Below the pieces are notes generated by a model. The model was not told where the DNA came from, ran no database searches, and saw nothing but the letters and a program-made list of their open reading frames with translations. This document shows, piece by piece, positions 50,171 through 63,893 of a DNA stretch of 64,000 nucleotides (positions within the stretch are counted from its first letter, which is position 1; the number at the start of each line of letters is the position of its first letter). The stretch covers positions 2,624,852-2,688,851 of the forward strand of contig NW_019091402.1 in NCBI RefSeq assembly GCF_001949145.1. Direction: 5' to 3'. A program made the position numbers and the translations under genes. This DNA is from Acanthaster planci. Its lineage: Eukaryota; Echinodermata; Asteroidea; Valvatida; Acanthasteridae.

Positions 50171-53100
50171 TTAACGAGAGCGGGAGCGGCTGTCGCGGCC
50201 CCTGGATCGGCTGCGGGATCTGGACCTGGAGTAGGAGCGCCGGGAACGCTTGGGACTGTAGGAGGAACGTCTCGGGCTCCGCCTGGGGCTGTAGCGCCTC
50301 GGAGACCGACTTCGGGATCGGCTGCGCCCACCTCTGTAGTCAGTTTTCACACGAATGTAAGATGTGTCACCCTGCACGAATGAAATGGGAAAACACCCAT
50401 CAAAACACGAACATCAAAAACATACAAATTTAATTTCAGATGAAAAAAATGAAGGAACTATCTAAGGCATAATAAAACGGGAGCAAACAAAGGGACATTT
50501 ATATTGGAGCAGAAGCAAGGTCTACTTTGATCTGCCATCACCTCGTGTGAGCAAAACTTGCTGTCGTCCAGAGTCTTGCAAGCATATCGCATGTCATCTT
50601 CGGTGACATACTCCACTACACCAGTGCAATCCCGGTATACATCTGCATAACAGACATCACCAGCCCCGCGCATGTGGTCCTTCAAGTCTTGCCAACTACC
50701 GGTAGAAGGCAGTCCTGCAGTGACAATTATCATACATTTATTTATGGGAGGATCCAACTGTCCTGACAGATAATCACTCGAACTATTTCATACAAAAACT
50801 GCTGAACAACATGTTTCAGCTTGCAAAATGAAACAGAGAAGCAAATGTTTCTGTCCACAAAAGCGACAGTGGCATTAAACCAAAACTGCAAGTTACTGCC
50901 AGTGCTCGTTAGCATGCCATCAGGGTCATTCTTCCCTACTTCCATATACAGATTACTCGCGACCCAGAAAAATTCAAGTTTGGTCACTTAAACTGAAGTG
51001 GCATGGCATGCTTTCTCAAAATCTCAGGAGGATTGATCTGCGCATGCACAGGAAACAACAGAGGTCATGCTGCCTGTATGCCCTGATCCATTCATGTGAT
51101 CAACATCTAAGTTTCACAATACAGGGGCCATCCACACAGGACTTTTCTGTGGAATAAAACGGACAACGTAATTCTTCTGCGATCAGATTGGCTCCGCAAA
51201 GCTTTCAATGTGGAAGATAAAACTAACAACAACTGATGTCGGTTTACCGGCTGCCTGCATTGGATTAAACTTTGTCGAATCGACAACAGTCTCTGTAAGT
51301 GTAACCAAAAAATGTGATACAACGTGGCTAAAGGCTGACAATTTAGGCAGGTGGAAATCAAATGCTTGCCCTACCAACCTTAAATTCTCAAACTGCAAAT
51401 AGCAAAACAAAAAAGTCATCACACAACATGGGTAATGCATTCTTGCCTCCAAGATGTTTCTCTCCAAAAAGTACTAAACAATGAAATGAAATGACAACTG
51501 ACAACAATGTACAGTATATCAGAAAAACATGGAGGCATTGGCACATAGGCAAAAGAAGAAACTGAACCAAATGACCTATCCAGGCTAATGTGGTTAGTCG
51601 CCAATATACAAACTATACATTGAAAACTAATTTGCACGTACCTGATACAATGCACCTGTACTTTGACCTTCTTGGTGGAGGGCCTCCTCTTCTGCCCCCT
51701 CCCCCACCACCACCACCACTGAAGCTTCCACGAGCCCCACTGCTCCGCGGACACTCAACTCGCAGAGTGTATCGATCATAATCGTAGCCATCCCTAAAGT
51801 GAATGGCATCTTCTGCATCCCTGTAATACAAGAAAGGTTAGTCAGAACTAACTTTAGGAGTTTGTGGGGGTTGACACCCTACGAGGGTGATCCTCACTTT
51901 TAGGAAACCTCTACATTTTTGTTTCACCCAAATTTTTAACTGAAGGCCTACAGTCGTCATTTTGCAGAGGATACTGTCAGAAAAAGTCGAATAATTACCA
52001 ATTTCAGCGACTGAAAATATGCAGATGTCGAATACCAGTACTGGAGTGTTTTCCTTTTTCACTAAAAAATATTTTCCAAATTTCTCACCAACAAGGTCTT
52101 CCCATGCACGTCGAATGCGTGTAAGAGCCCTGTTGAAAAACTTCATATCAGACTGTCATTCTTTCGCATGCGAAGGTGCACTTCAACTCAGGGCAGATAG
52201 CTGATGTGCCTTCCGACTAATAATGATAATTCCCATATATATTAGCATAAATCTTGTGACAATGTTGTAAACCACAACTTCCATGTTTGCCGTGTCCTCT
52301 TTTAGTTTTAGTACCAGCCTGAACATCATGAGGAATGTGAGGAAAGTCAAATTTATAATAAAATACAAATTCCCCTCCCAACATGATTTAGTTCCAGTCT
52401 GAGTAATGTGAATCCAGAATCCATTTTGCATAGCCAAGTTGACAACTTTCATTCTTCGTGTCCTCTCTTAGGTAAGTTACCATAAATCAGATGTTGCAGC
52501 CCTCAATTTACATGTACTTCAGATGTGAAGAGGTTGATTTTATAAAACATTAATTGCCCTCCCTGCCTACACCATTTAACTGGGGCATTTGAACTCTTGG
52601 AGAGAGTTCCATATACGGACAACACTTGATGCCCTTGTGCACAAACCTAGGAGACTTGTCTTTCAGAAACTGAAGTGTTTCCAAGTAGGTCTAAATGCTT
52701 CAGAATTTTCTGAGTTAAATTTCACTTTTTAAGGACGTTTGCCGACCAATTTTTTGTTCCACTTCATGTAAATCTATGAATGAATTTTAAACAGCCTTAC
52801 TATGAACACGTCTAAGGATTGCTCCCCCCCCACTGCAGGATGTTCATTTTTACACACTTTTACCCTTTTATCTTACATTACAAAATAGAGGAAGCCACGG
52901 TGTGCATCAATACATTGTACAATGCCCAACGATAATCAAATTCAACAAAGCGCAGAAAGTCTAGCTCATTCAGTTTACAGGCCTACACCTGTTCACGTGG
53001 CTGAGTCTCACCTTTTATCTTCAAATTCGACGAACGCGAACGGAGGTCCAACTTTGGGCATCTTCAAGTCAATATTTAATATTCTGCCGTACTTAAAAAA

Positions 53101-53220
53101 CAAATCTTCAATGTCTCTTTCTCTAATGTCGGGGGGCAAATTGCCAACATAAATTCGGCCGTCTGTCGGGACGTCGCCACCACCGTAGCGGGAGCCTCCG
53201 CCACGGCTGTAATATGCCAT
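50171..53220 (-). CDS. SR splicing factor, SRSF1/SRSF9-like, copy B
   Basis: It has the same four-exon structure and phases as copy A: 53012-53220, 51642-51820, 50542-50714 and 50171-50371, giving 253 residues. RRM1 has [20 protein letters not shown] and [10 protein letters not shown]. The hinge has a longer polyglycine run. The pseudo-RRM keeps SWQDLKDHM but reads MRGAGD instead of MREAGD, and RDCTGVVEY instead of RDGTGVVEF. The RS domain is nearly identical to copy A, ending SRDSRSRSR-type repeats with six bases fewer. RRM1 keeps the [13 protein letters not shown] aromatics that copy A has lost. The gene is head to head with DYNLL, as human SRSF9 is with DYNLL1, so it is the better positional orthologue of SRSF9. 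Confidence 0.93.
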
Positions 53221-54043
53221 ATTTATTACAATTTATAGTGCTACAGTGCTAGCTAGTCTACGCTCTGAACGACTGAAGAATTTGTGCAACTTTGCAGGTA
53301 ACAGTTATTTGGCAACAGAGCTAACAAAATTGTATTCGCTCACAAGTCAACTGATGAAACAACGAAGCATTTGAACTCGATATCGCTGATACCACGGGTG
53401 TTGAACAAGGATATTGCGCGATACAACGACAAGAACGAGATATACACGATCGCCTTTACAAAGAAGATCAATATGTATTTGCACATGTAAATGTGTCCAT
53501 GCTCATATATGTACATGTACAAGACATATACAGTGTACATGTACAATACACAGCAGCGCGCGCGCTAAGCATGCACGCACTACTAGTCGATGATCAATAC
53601 AATCTGGTTTCCGCCGCAAGCTTTGTGCCCATGCTTCGTTTCCATCCCACGATTAAAGTACTGTGAAACCAGTCGAATTGATCATGACGTCAAATTAGTA
53701 TGCGCATGGTCATTGCTATTTGTTACAAGGTGCCGTGTGGATTTTCTAAAGTAATGGCGAACAGAACACGAGATATTTCTGATTGCAGCCAATAGCATGT
53801 CAGTATTTCTGCATATTTTGTTAAAAGCTACCGAGCACCTGTTACAAGAAGAACCAATCAGAACTGAAAATAATTGTTACCCCGGAGCTCTTGGGTATGG
53901 GGTACACAAGAGGTGAAACCACTTCATCACCACATCAGATTAGGGGTTGTTTTCTGCTCACTCGTGAAACGTGTCCGGAGGTACGTGCACAGTCCATAAG
54001 CGATCGTCAGCCATCAACTGGTAATTTATTTTAACAACAAAAA
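53221..54043. promoter_or_regulatory. divergent promoter region between SRSF copy B and DYNLL
   Basis: It lies between the SRSF ATG and a strong donor (AAA|GTAAGTATG at 54044) that probably ends a DYNLL 5'UTR exon. Two CCAAT boxes are present (53789-53793 and 53854-53858). Transcription starts were not located. Confidence 0.5.
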
Positions 54044-55311
54044 GTAAGTATGCGATGTGAGCAGAATTAGCCGAATCTCATCTCCAACGATCCCAATTTG
54101 TGTGTGCAAAAATATTATAAATGAATCACAGGTAGAATCGTTTAGCCATGCATGTTTAAAATGACATTCGTTGTAGAAATTTGATTATTTAAAATTTTTA
54201 TTCTGGGCTTGAGGCTTTATACGTACACTTATTACTTTCTGCATCTTCTATCTTATCAATCCAATTTCCTTCCCGTAACATTTTTAAGGTTAAATATCGT
54301 TATATGATTACATGTATTTGTTATTCAGGTATTCAGAAATACGATAGGCACATCCATCTTAGTCTAATTTTATTTTCTACACTTCCACTGGCCGACATAA
54401 ATAAGAATAGGCTCCTAGTCCTACGTGTATCCATTGGGAGGTAGTAACGGAACCCCCCCCTCCCCAGGGGGTGTGAAACTGCCTGCCAGCAATGTAGGCC
54501 CTTCGGCTCGTTGGGGGTGATTTAGAGGGATTTCAAGCTGAACAATTGCCCCTTTATATGTAATACTTGGATGCATCAGTTGTACGACCAATCAGGTTAC
54601 AGGGATTTGAAATGGTTTGCTTGGCAGAAGATCTATACCCCTAGAACAACCATGGACGGAATCCTCACTGGCGATCTGGAATTTCCATGAAAATAAAACA
54701 GTGAATAGTGCTCTCATGTAACTGTCACGGCCTTACACTCTTGGCTGGAGGCAGTATTGGTACCCAGGGTATCGGTTAATTGTATAGAGCACAATGCTTA
54801 ATCCACTCTGGGAGAAAAGTGAATACCAGATCAGAAGACTGTGACCCGCATTCCGGAGCAGGAAAACTGTTTGTACAATGTACACAAGGCGATCGTCTCT
54901 GAGCTAGAGGAGATAAAACACAATGCACGCAGCTTCAATGTGACTACCGACGACTGGCTACGCCCTACGCTAAAGGTCCATACCAAGGACTAACACAGAA
55001 GTGTGAGGGAACTTTTCTGTCAAACGTCAAAAGCGCATTTCTTGAAAGATCGGCTTATTAGTTTGGTTTTGGTGAAATTATGTCAAAGAAGTGTGATCAC
55101 ATTTGGAATGTTCCAATTGGGAAAGATGTAAATTTGACGTTCACAATGTAAGTGCGTGCGATCCGAATTGTCTGTTGTCTTATGACACCATGTCACTGAT
55201 TTCACCAGTGCTGTGTATGCCCGAGTATGAAATGGGTGGATTTTTGCTGATTTGTTGTCGATCAAGTTTATTTAATCGTATCTTTCCATCGTTTGTTCCC
55301 ATCGTCTGCAG
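54044..55311 (+). other. probable 5'UTR intron of DYNLL
   Basis: It begins GTAAGTATG and ends ATCGTCTGCAG, 22 bases before the DYNLL ATG. A leader intron is also found in vertebrate DYNLL1. The donor choice is inferred; GTAATTT at 54021 is an alternative. Confidence 0.5.
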
Positions 55312-55333
55312 AACCGCCACAAGGAGTATCATC

Positions 55334-55603
55334 ATGTCTGAACGCAAAGCCGTCGTTAAGAATGCCGACATGGCGGAAGATGTACAGCAGGATGCCATCG
55401 AGTGTGCCACCCAGGCCATGGAGAAGTTCAATGTGGAGAAGGACATCGCTGCTTACATCAAGAAAGAGTTCGACCGGAAGTACAACCCCACTTGGCATTG
55501 CATTGTGGGCAGGAACTTCGGCAGCTACGTCACGCACGAGACCAAGCACTTCATCTACTTCTACCTGGGTCAGGTGGCTGTGCTGCTCTTCAAGTCCGGC
55601 TAG
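55334..55603 (+). CDS. DYNLL1: dynein light chain LC8
   Basis: LC8 is a dimeric hub that binds dynein intermediate chain and many partners carrying TQT motifs. The 89-residue product has the exact family length and is nearly invariant: [20 protein letters not shown], then [20 protein letters not shown], and the end [13 protein letters not shown]. The whole coding region lies in one exon after an acceptor at 55311, whereas the vertebrate gene, as remembered, splits the coding region with an intron. Vertebrate DYNLL1 and DYNLL2 cannot be separated by sequence here; position next to SRSF supports DYNLL1. Confidence 0.97.
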   Translation: MSERKAVVKNADMAEDVQQDAIECATQAMEKFNVEKDIAAYIKKEFDRKYNPTWHCIVGRNFGSYVTHETKHFIYFYLGQVAVLLFKSG

Positions 55604-56436
55604 TGGAGGTGCGTCATCAGATGCACGCATAATAGCGACTACAAACATTGTGTGTTCACCAGATGGTGTTGAGCTATGACCAGAGGAGTGACTTCGCTCT
55701 TTCGTGTGGCATAACTACATGTAGCTATGCTTTGCCATGCCTGTTTATGCCTGCGCAGTGCTTGCAGTGCATTTCGCTTATACAACTACACTGTAAAATG
55801 TACACCGAAAACTAGACCATACAAGGCACTTTGCATGATTGTGTTTTCAAATCTAAAATGATAAAATGCAAGACATTTTTCGCGTTTCTAGTTCACAGTT
55901 CGACAGAGGATAAAAAGATACACAATCCCCTTTTGTTTAAAGTGTCTAATGTTGATCATAACTTAATTTGAAATAACATATTACCATCCTGGCATTAAAC
56001 GAATCGCGAGTCACAACAAAATTATATTACAACGTATAAAGCCACCAAGTGTATAGAGAATTACCAGTTCGTCCAGAAGTGTATTGACAGTGATAAGTAA
56101 AACATAATTTTTTTTTTATTACAATGTATATTAGTTGCCAATGGTGCTACGAAATAACCGAGTTCGTCTGTATTATGTAGCAGTCATCAGTGCGAAGGAT
56201 ATTAACAAATCTGGTACACATATAGGTACATTTATTTGTAAGTTTGAAGAAAGAAATAAATCCCAAGTCATGAGGATTTCAGCACTCAAGTTTGCCCCCA
56301 TAAAATAATTGTGCAGATAACAACATCTCTGTATTCCATAATTTTTAGCCGTACTTACTGTTACCTCCAAAGAAAAGGCTTGAAATAATCCACTGCACCA
56401 AAGATATTCTGTTTCTTTGATGCATGATTAATATTT

Positions 56437-56442
56437 AATAAA
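56437..56442 (+). promoter_or_regulatory. candidate DYNLL polyadenylation signal
   Basis: AATAAA 0.83 kb after the DYNLL stop, in AT-rich sequence. Confidence 0.4.
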
Positions 56443-59400
56443 GCTATAACATTTTGTTTTAGAAAACGCTTCCACGTCTTCTTGCTCTGAGAATTGTGTA
56501 CGTTAATATATGCCAGTAGCATTCATACGGTGGTCTGTTCGTGTACACACGTTTTTGAAGCCCCCCCCCCAACTTAACGATCTTTTAAAATCCTTATTGC
56601 GGAATGTGAAGTCCAAGATGAAGAAATACGCGCTACTGTGAGTTTAAGATGTCATGCTTGGATTGCCTTCATCTGGGTTGGACAAAATTTTTCTTAATTC
56701 TGTAAACCTAAATTCTTCTACCCCTCTTACCGAGGCCCCGACAACCGTTTGCAAGAGATTGGTTTTTCACGGCAAGAGTTATGTAATTTGTGCCTTTCCG
56801 TTTGAAAGACACCTCCGAGATATTACTAGATCATGTGTCATTTGACGGGTTGGGTCCTCTGACATTCCTCACCAACCTCCAACTTCGGTATGTGTGTCCA
56901 TATACGTGTAAAAAGAAATTTTGCCGTTTCAGTCGTTGTCCTCTATAGCTAATCTACAAACAATTTGCGTCCGGGGGGGGGCACACGGGCCATTCCCCGT
57001 TTCCCCCCAAAATAAGTTGAGGATAATCCCCTTGGTACTGTACGCAACATTCGTTGGTAAGACTTTTTACCCACGAATGGCGCATACCGAAGGTATTATC
57101 CGACTTACTAACCTCCACCTGCTTTGGAGGTCACGTTTTTGGTCTTCCATTCCATTATTTCGTACGACTGGAGCGTCTTTTTTTGTTGCATGTACATTGG
57201 AAGTAGGCCAAATGCTTTAATCCATTCCTTGGTACAAATCTTATGGTAGACGACCACTCGGTGTACCGCTGTAACGCAACAATCAATTATGTTGCAATAT
57301 GGTAACAGTGTAGATTTTCAGCCCCACCCATGGTCATCTCCTCAATCAATAAGCCAAAGTACTGTATTGTTGGGATGTGGCCATAACATGAGACAGCGAC
57401 AGTGATTTTGTTTTTGCTATGGAGACACCGACGATTAATACCCACTGATACCATATATAATATATTGAAGGCGTGTTATCATAAGTGGAATTAGAATACA
57501 TGTAGAACCAGCTGATCTTTCAAGCTGAAACCCTGTGGGCCGCTTGACCTTACCCCAGAAGCAAGACCGATACGTCACGCTAAAAGAAAACATGTGGAGT
57601 AATAACTCGAGGATGCATGTCGGACTCCTTTCTTTTTTCTCGCAAATACAAAAGCAATCATTTCACTTTTTTACCAAATGCAACGCTGATGTTCACATTA
57701 TCGGCACATGTACCGTAGTCCATGCAAATGAAGTAGCATAATAAACTTCACTATTTCTTTGTCCAATGTAGCCTACTGAAAAGTTTTTCTATGATCTGAG
57801 CTGCTCATCATCACTGTATTTGTAATATTTCATATCTGAACTGAGCCCGATCTCAAAGTTCATTAGTAATCCTAAAAATTGAGTTTTAGATTTTTTACAT
57901 TCTAATTACAGAACCGTGGATAACACCGTAAAAAGATGAAGGTGGACTGTTTCGACACTGAAAGTCATCAAACGTTTCAAGGATGACCTAAACCACGCTA
58001 AATTAAAATATTTATTCGTAATATCGAGAGGAAAACTGCAAAAACTTTGCGGGAGCTCCACTTCATGACTTTATTCCTGTGCGGGACTTGTCTTGAAAAT
58101 TATACTAGCACGGCCCGCAAGTTAATTTCAAGATGGAGTTCTGTAATCAAAGAATGTCAGTAAACGGCCTAGGTATCCTGCCTTTGTTACTTCAGCATTG
58201 AGACCTAGTGGACTGTACAGTGTTATACTGACAGCATTACTTACACCAGGCAAGATATGGGACAGAGGGGTACCCCCTTCCCTGTCCAACCCCTATACAC
58301 ACTGTAGGCTATTGTTACCTCACACATCCCCCTAGAAGTCTGTAAAGAATTCCTGAGATTCCGATCAAAAAATGACCAACACTAAGGCGGGGGGGGTGTG
58401 CTCTCCGTCCCATACCTCGCTTCAAATGGCATTAATTACTGCCTGCAAGGAGCAACAGATGGTTCCACTTTTTAACCCACATTGCAAGCTCAGCAAAATG
58501 CCGGTATTTCATTTATTTTCGATATATTGCATTGTATTTGTGCATGCAGCATTTGCGTAAAGACTAGGCCTATTGAGTGTTTATGCATCTTAAACTCGAA
58601 TAGTCCCCCATGCTTCGATTTCAATACAATTTTAAATACACGCAAGGGAGTTAGGGGAAGAAAAATTTGAAATTGAAAATTTACATTATAATTTACAATA
58701 TATTATTATTTGTGTATATTTCCCCGGAAATGTACCATTCCATTATTCAGTATGAATGGATGGTACGTCCAAAAGAATGGAGAGGTATCGTTTCTATCGC
58801 TCCATTCGCTCAAAACAATGGAGCGGTGAAACAATAGTGTGACTGTTTTAATTCAACTTTCAATACCGGTACAGCACTTCATTTTAGTTTTCACAGACGC
58901 AGTCTTATTTTGAGTTGCTTTATACAACTAGGAAAGAAACCTTCCAAGGTTGAACTGTTTCAATTCAGGTCAACCTCCAAAGGGCACAATAACCAGTCAA
59001 AAATTTTCAAGACTAGTACCGATCTCGTTCCCAATGGGAACGATCTTGCCGTGCCATGTTGGTTCCCACCATGCCTTGCGCGATCTAACCCCTGGTGTTG
59101 TATAATTTAAACTTCCTATTTGGGATATTTAAATTAGGACGTTATTCAGCGTGTTTACGAACGATGCAGATTTATGCGTGGCGTGGCGTGCAAGAGAATA
59201 CTTGGGCGTGAGCACCCTGCTTTTGAAATACGCATGCGACTGACTTTAAGGTTATGTATATTCATCCTGAATAGCCAATCAGCGTTATTTTCGTATTCTA
59301 CTCGACCAGGGGCTCGTGAGGGGCTTTTGTAATGCATTGACCTATCTGCATCTGTATTATACTAAAACGATACGTTAACAAAGCCGATACGCAATCTGGA

Positions 59401-60109
59401 CGCAGAATCAGTAAATGAAAGTTTCATTTCGCTCTGCGCCAGAGCTCCAGAGCCGTCAACTCACTTAACACTGACTGAATTAAGGGAACAACTGCACGAT
59501 GTAGCTGAACTTATTCATCGAAAGACGGTCATCGAAAGATACGCTTACGAAATCGGACGACCTTGATCGACTGTTACAAGGAAACATTCGTTTAAAATAA
59601 TCAGCTATGGATGTCAATAAACATGTGCTTTTGCCCTGTACGTGTGCACCTTATGTAAAAGACGCGCTGACGTTTGCGTGTGTTGTACTTGTGTGTTGCA
59701 TTATATTTCAGAAAACATTATTCGATATTCGTTCTATCTGATTTTGAATGTTCTACAAGCACGCACATGGATTCAAAATGTCTGTGCTAGGGCAGCGTCA
59801 AATTTTCTCCGCACGTAGAATGAGAATTAACGTTCTAGTAGTTATAGCCCTATGCGTCTTACACAAACCAGGGACACAAACCATGTGAAATAAAGCTATC
59901 CAGAGTTTTGACATGGAGGTCCGTGGGTGGTAATCGTTCCACTTCTGTACTTGTATCTACACCGGGACTCGATCTAGGTCCCCCGATATATCCCCTCTCC
60001 TAGTTGGTACTCCCTTCTTGAGGTGAGGATTCTTTTACTGGGTACATGGGAGTCATGTTTTGTTCAGGGAGGATCCCTCATGATTGGAAACCAGAAAGGT
60101 TCGAGACAG

Positions 60110-60320
60110 ACGTGGTAGCAAGTCCAAGTCAAGTCACAAGTTAATTTTTGAAAGTCTAAGACAAGTTACGAGTCATTTGGTCCAGTTACAGGTCAGGTCA
60201 AGAGTCATTTGATCACAGGTCAAGTAAAGTCACAACTCATTTTTGCAAGTGCAAGTTCATTAAGACCCGAGTCAAAAACTGATACCACTCAAGTCCGACT
60301 CGAGTCCAAGTGACTCTTGT
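60110..60320. repeat. degenerate AAGTCA/CAAGTCAT tandem repeat
   Basis: Many imperfect copies of CAAGTCAAGTCACAAGTCAT-like units, with GAGTCATTTG spacers, in a 200-bp block. Confidence 0.65.
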
Positions 60321-60860
60321 CTGCATCTCTGGTTTGAGATCCCATGAGTTCTCTCCGAAATGGTATGAGAAAGCATATCGAGGGTAATCAGTGCTTGAGA
60401 AGCAACAGCATCCCTTTCACAGTGAAAGCACTTTTTCCTTCAAATTCTTAGAGTAGGCCCAGTGCCTGAAATTCGCTATAGGTCGGGTCGTTAATGCGTG
60501 GAGAAGCAAACCAAAAGGGCACATAAGTCTCGCATACTCGCTGCTGCAACCTTTTTTTTTCAAAATGTGCACGCATGATTTCCCAGCTTAATAATAAGTA
60601 CTCTGTGTGCAATTTCCTCCATGCCTGTTATTGATGTCCGCACATCGGACGTATCTGGGTTTTTAGTTTTCTGTTATTGTTTACTAAACCATATAACACT
60701 AATTAAAAATGAAATTATTGAAAAAAAACGTCGCAACTGTGGATTTAATTAAACTTGCACGTGTTCATATGTTGAGAAACAACAAAGTAATCCCTACCTC
60801 TTTTGCGGATGCGATGAGAAAAGACAACACACAGTACACCTGTGTCTGGGCACAGGTGCT

Positions 60861-60961
60861 TATATATCAGTCGAAATGGCAAGAAGGCCAGTACGTATCA
60901 ACGTAATAAGAGGCGACGCGAACCAGGATCCGCAGATTGTCTGTTGGTACTCCGAGACCAG
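60861..60961 (+). promoter_or_regulatory. putative TATA promoter and 5'UTR exon of the LDLa gene
   Basis: TTATATATC at about 60,860 is followed, roughly 30-100 bp on, by a donor ACCAG|GTGAGTCGT at 60961/60962. This would splice to the acceptor at 61202 (TCTCTTTGCAG), 16 bases before the start codon. The model is inferred from spacing. Confidence 0.45.
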
Positions 60962-61218
60962 GTGAGTCGTACAGGCCTACTCCATCTATACTGCGTGAAT
61001 AAAGTTTCTAATGCCTGTCAGCGCATCACGTTTTTGTGACCCGTATACCACTCTCCCAAAAGAGAGAGTAAATGCATTCATATTTTGTCCTTCGCCTCAA
61101 AAAAGATCACGCATGGTTACATTAAAAAAATTAATTCCAACCAACTTTAAGCCTGTCCCCGCCTGAAGTGGTTCTGACCTTGCTGTCACTGTCTCTTTGC
61201 AGGCGAACCATTGTGCCA

Positions 61219-63893
61219 ATGAAAGCGTCAGGTCTACTTTTGCTGTGCCTGGTGGCCATTGGTGTAATCGTCCACTCTGCCGACGGTTACGGTAGGTGCG
61301 CTTGTACTTTGAGTTTTGCCACTCCAGGCCAGAGGGAAGACCATAAGAGTAGAGCGGTCACACTCTCAACTCATGTCATCTCATGAGAGCTCCCCAGAAA
61401 TCTTTATCTGGATGAACATTGTTCAGTGTTTATTTTCTTTAAAGAGCTACCCCAACGGTGGTGAAAAAAATGGGGAACACAGTTTAATATACTCACGTGG
61501 TATCTCAGTAATAAGTATGTGTAAAGTGGCACTCTGACTTCTAAATAAATAATAATATTGCAATAAAAATATGGACCAATTCTAACAACATAAAAACATT
61601 GAAAACATCCGTCTTTTACTCTGAATTTACAAGGCCATAAGTTTATCAAATGATCTGGGTTCTCTTCACCGCACTGTTCACCTGCGATGGCCCTATCGTC
61701 AGCCCGATTAGGATCCCGTCGGCGCTCCGGGGGCACGATTGGTTCAAAGCGATAAGGCTTGGGATAGCGTATAACTGTAACTGCAGATGTGTTACTATAG
61801 TATACGAGGCCTACGTGTAATTATGTGCATTGACGTGCTGCGCCCACTCAGTGCGCACATGCACTAGCCTGAGAACCGTTTCCACGGAGCTACGTCGCCA
61901 AAGTCCTGGAAAAGCCGTATTCGTGAGATGTAAATAAACCGATGACGTCATACTCCTTTCACGAAAGCTAGCCATGGCGCTCGGCAGGTACGGGTCTCAA
62001 AAGTGATTTTTTTAAAACCCAAAAACATTGCTGAATCCGGGTTTATGTGGCATAGATATCTATAATGGGACCCAAGTAAACATACTATGGCCAGATTTCT
62101 TATTTTCTTCCACCGTGGGGGTTGTTCTTTAATTTTCAAGTCGTCTTTCATTTCCATTGATCCATAGGGAAATATGGAGACAAGGGGGGGAGAGGGGGAC
62201 ATGACCCCCAAGCAAAACTTTGAGTTTTTTTTACGTGTGATGCGTGCATCTTTTTCCTTTCCTTCCAAAAGCGTGTAATCAGCACCAACATGTTCCCGAA
62301 CCCGCAACCCTTCTTTCATCGTGGTTCTATCTTCCTGTATTCTTACAAATCTATACTTTGTTTCAATACTCGCTCAGCATCCGGCATCTTGCTTTGACCA
62401 AGGGCGTCATGGAGGGAGGGCGCTTGGGTGTGCTTGCTCTCCTCTGATGGATTGTCACTTTTGTCATAGGATGGTTTGTCACTGATGATCGCTATGTCCA
62501 TCCCCATCCTCCGGAGAGAGTTTTGCCCGGGGCCCCCTTTCTTACCATCCTTGAACGCCCATGGTTCCCAAGTAATAGAACGCTAATAAATTGGTAATTA
62601 TGCAGGCATGCGCACAAATGGCCTTGGCGGCATTGAAAATGTACGGGGTGCGACTTTGATGATCATTTTCTCTCAGGTTTTTCTTCAGTTTTTCTTCAGA
62701 AAATCCCATTAAATCTTGTTTGATATTAGTTTCTAATTTAAGTGGAATTTTAAGTGACTTTATAATCATATTTTTCCCATGCGCGCGAGATCGCCGTTTC
62801 TTAGTATAGCCCCTGGCCCTTCTATCCTACTAAACTATATTGTTGGGTATTCTTAGAGCCAACCTATGCATTTGTAACCTATGCATGCCTGGTTATCTTA
62901 AACTGAGTAGTCAAGAAAACTCCTTCCATTCTCTTCGTCATAGTGGGTTGTAAGTGGACAAAATTCCGATGTGATAGGTCACGATGCATCCGAAAGTGGA
63001 AACTTTGCGATGGCGTCCAGGACTGTAACGACGGTTCAGACGAGTGGTACATCAATTGCTTAGGTTAGTGAAACAATGAAACTTGTGACGCGTGGATTTT
63101 CCAAGTTGGAAAAAAAATATTATTATTCCCGTTATTTTCAAGGGTATATTATGTTCTTTCTAAAAAAACGAAATCTGATCAGTTTCAACGTGTTACCACT
63201 TTACTTTGTAGGCCTAATATTCTCTTCATTAAAATGCATTATGTCGAAGCACGGTGTGTAGCATGCAGTCCAGAATACGTCCAGTGATTGAACCCTTGGT
63301 TAATGGTTAATTCTCAGCTTGGAGACCAGGCCTAGTCTTGATGCCTGATGGAAACTTCCTCTGTTGGAATGTCGGATTTTACTTCTCATTGGAAAAAAAT
63401 CTTCTGGAGCCACAATTATAGACTCTTTAGCAAATCGGGTTTCCCCTAGCATGACATGTTGTCTGAGAAAGAACACTGCAAAAAAATTGCGACCTGCACT
63501 CACAACCACAACCACCCCGCCCCAAAACCACCACAGCCCCTCTTGCTACATCATGTCCGCCGCCCCTGAAGTGAACACTCATGCCCTACTTCATAAGGAC
63601 CCATACACATACAAACTTGAAGGCCTCTAACTAGAAATCCGGCACCCGGTGGCCGCTGACTTCACAACACCCGCGTCCCTAAAACCTCAACCAATGTTCC
63701 CCTCCGGCAAACACTACTATACCACAGCTCTCGTCAACAAAATTTCCCCGTTTTTCTTCCTCAGGGAAACTAAGATGCAGGTGGAACAAAATCCGATGTC
63801 ACGATAAGTCAAAGTGCATTCCTAAGTGGAAACTTTGCAATGGAGTCGACGACTGTCCTGACGGTTCGGACGAGCACTGGACGTATTGCTTAG
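61219..63893 (+). CDS. secreted LDL-receptor class A repeat protein (5' part)
   Basis: Exon 61219-61291 begins with ATG and encodes a signal peptide ([20 protein letters not shown]), ending in phase 1. Exons 62944-63063 and 63765-63893, both phase 1 to 1, each encode one LDLa module with six cysteines and the calcium box: [15 protein letters not shown] in the first, [15 protein letters not shown] in the second. LDLa modules bind ligands in a calcium-dependent way in secreted and receptor proteins. No more of the gene is in the window, so the family member cannot be named. The two LDLa exons and the intron sequence after each are close copies. Confidence 0.85.
62944..63170 (+). repeat. tandemly duplicated LDLa exon with flanking intron, unit 1
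   Basis: The exon and the following ~105 bp of intron (AACAATGAAACTTGTGACGC, then ATTTTCCAAG and GGGTATATTATG) recur at 63765-64000. Confidence 0.85.

Larger units (their letters stand above)
55604..60860. other. DYNLL 3'UTR and intergenic region without recognised genes
   Basis: No exon was recognised. A short perfect palindrome (CGTTCCCAATGGGAACG) lies near 59,027-59,043 and a degenerate AAGTC-rich repeat occupies 60,110-60,320. Confidence 0.5.
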
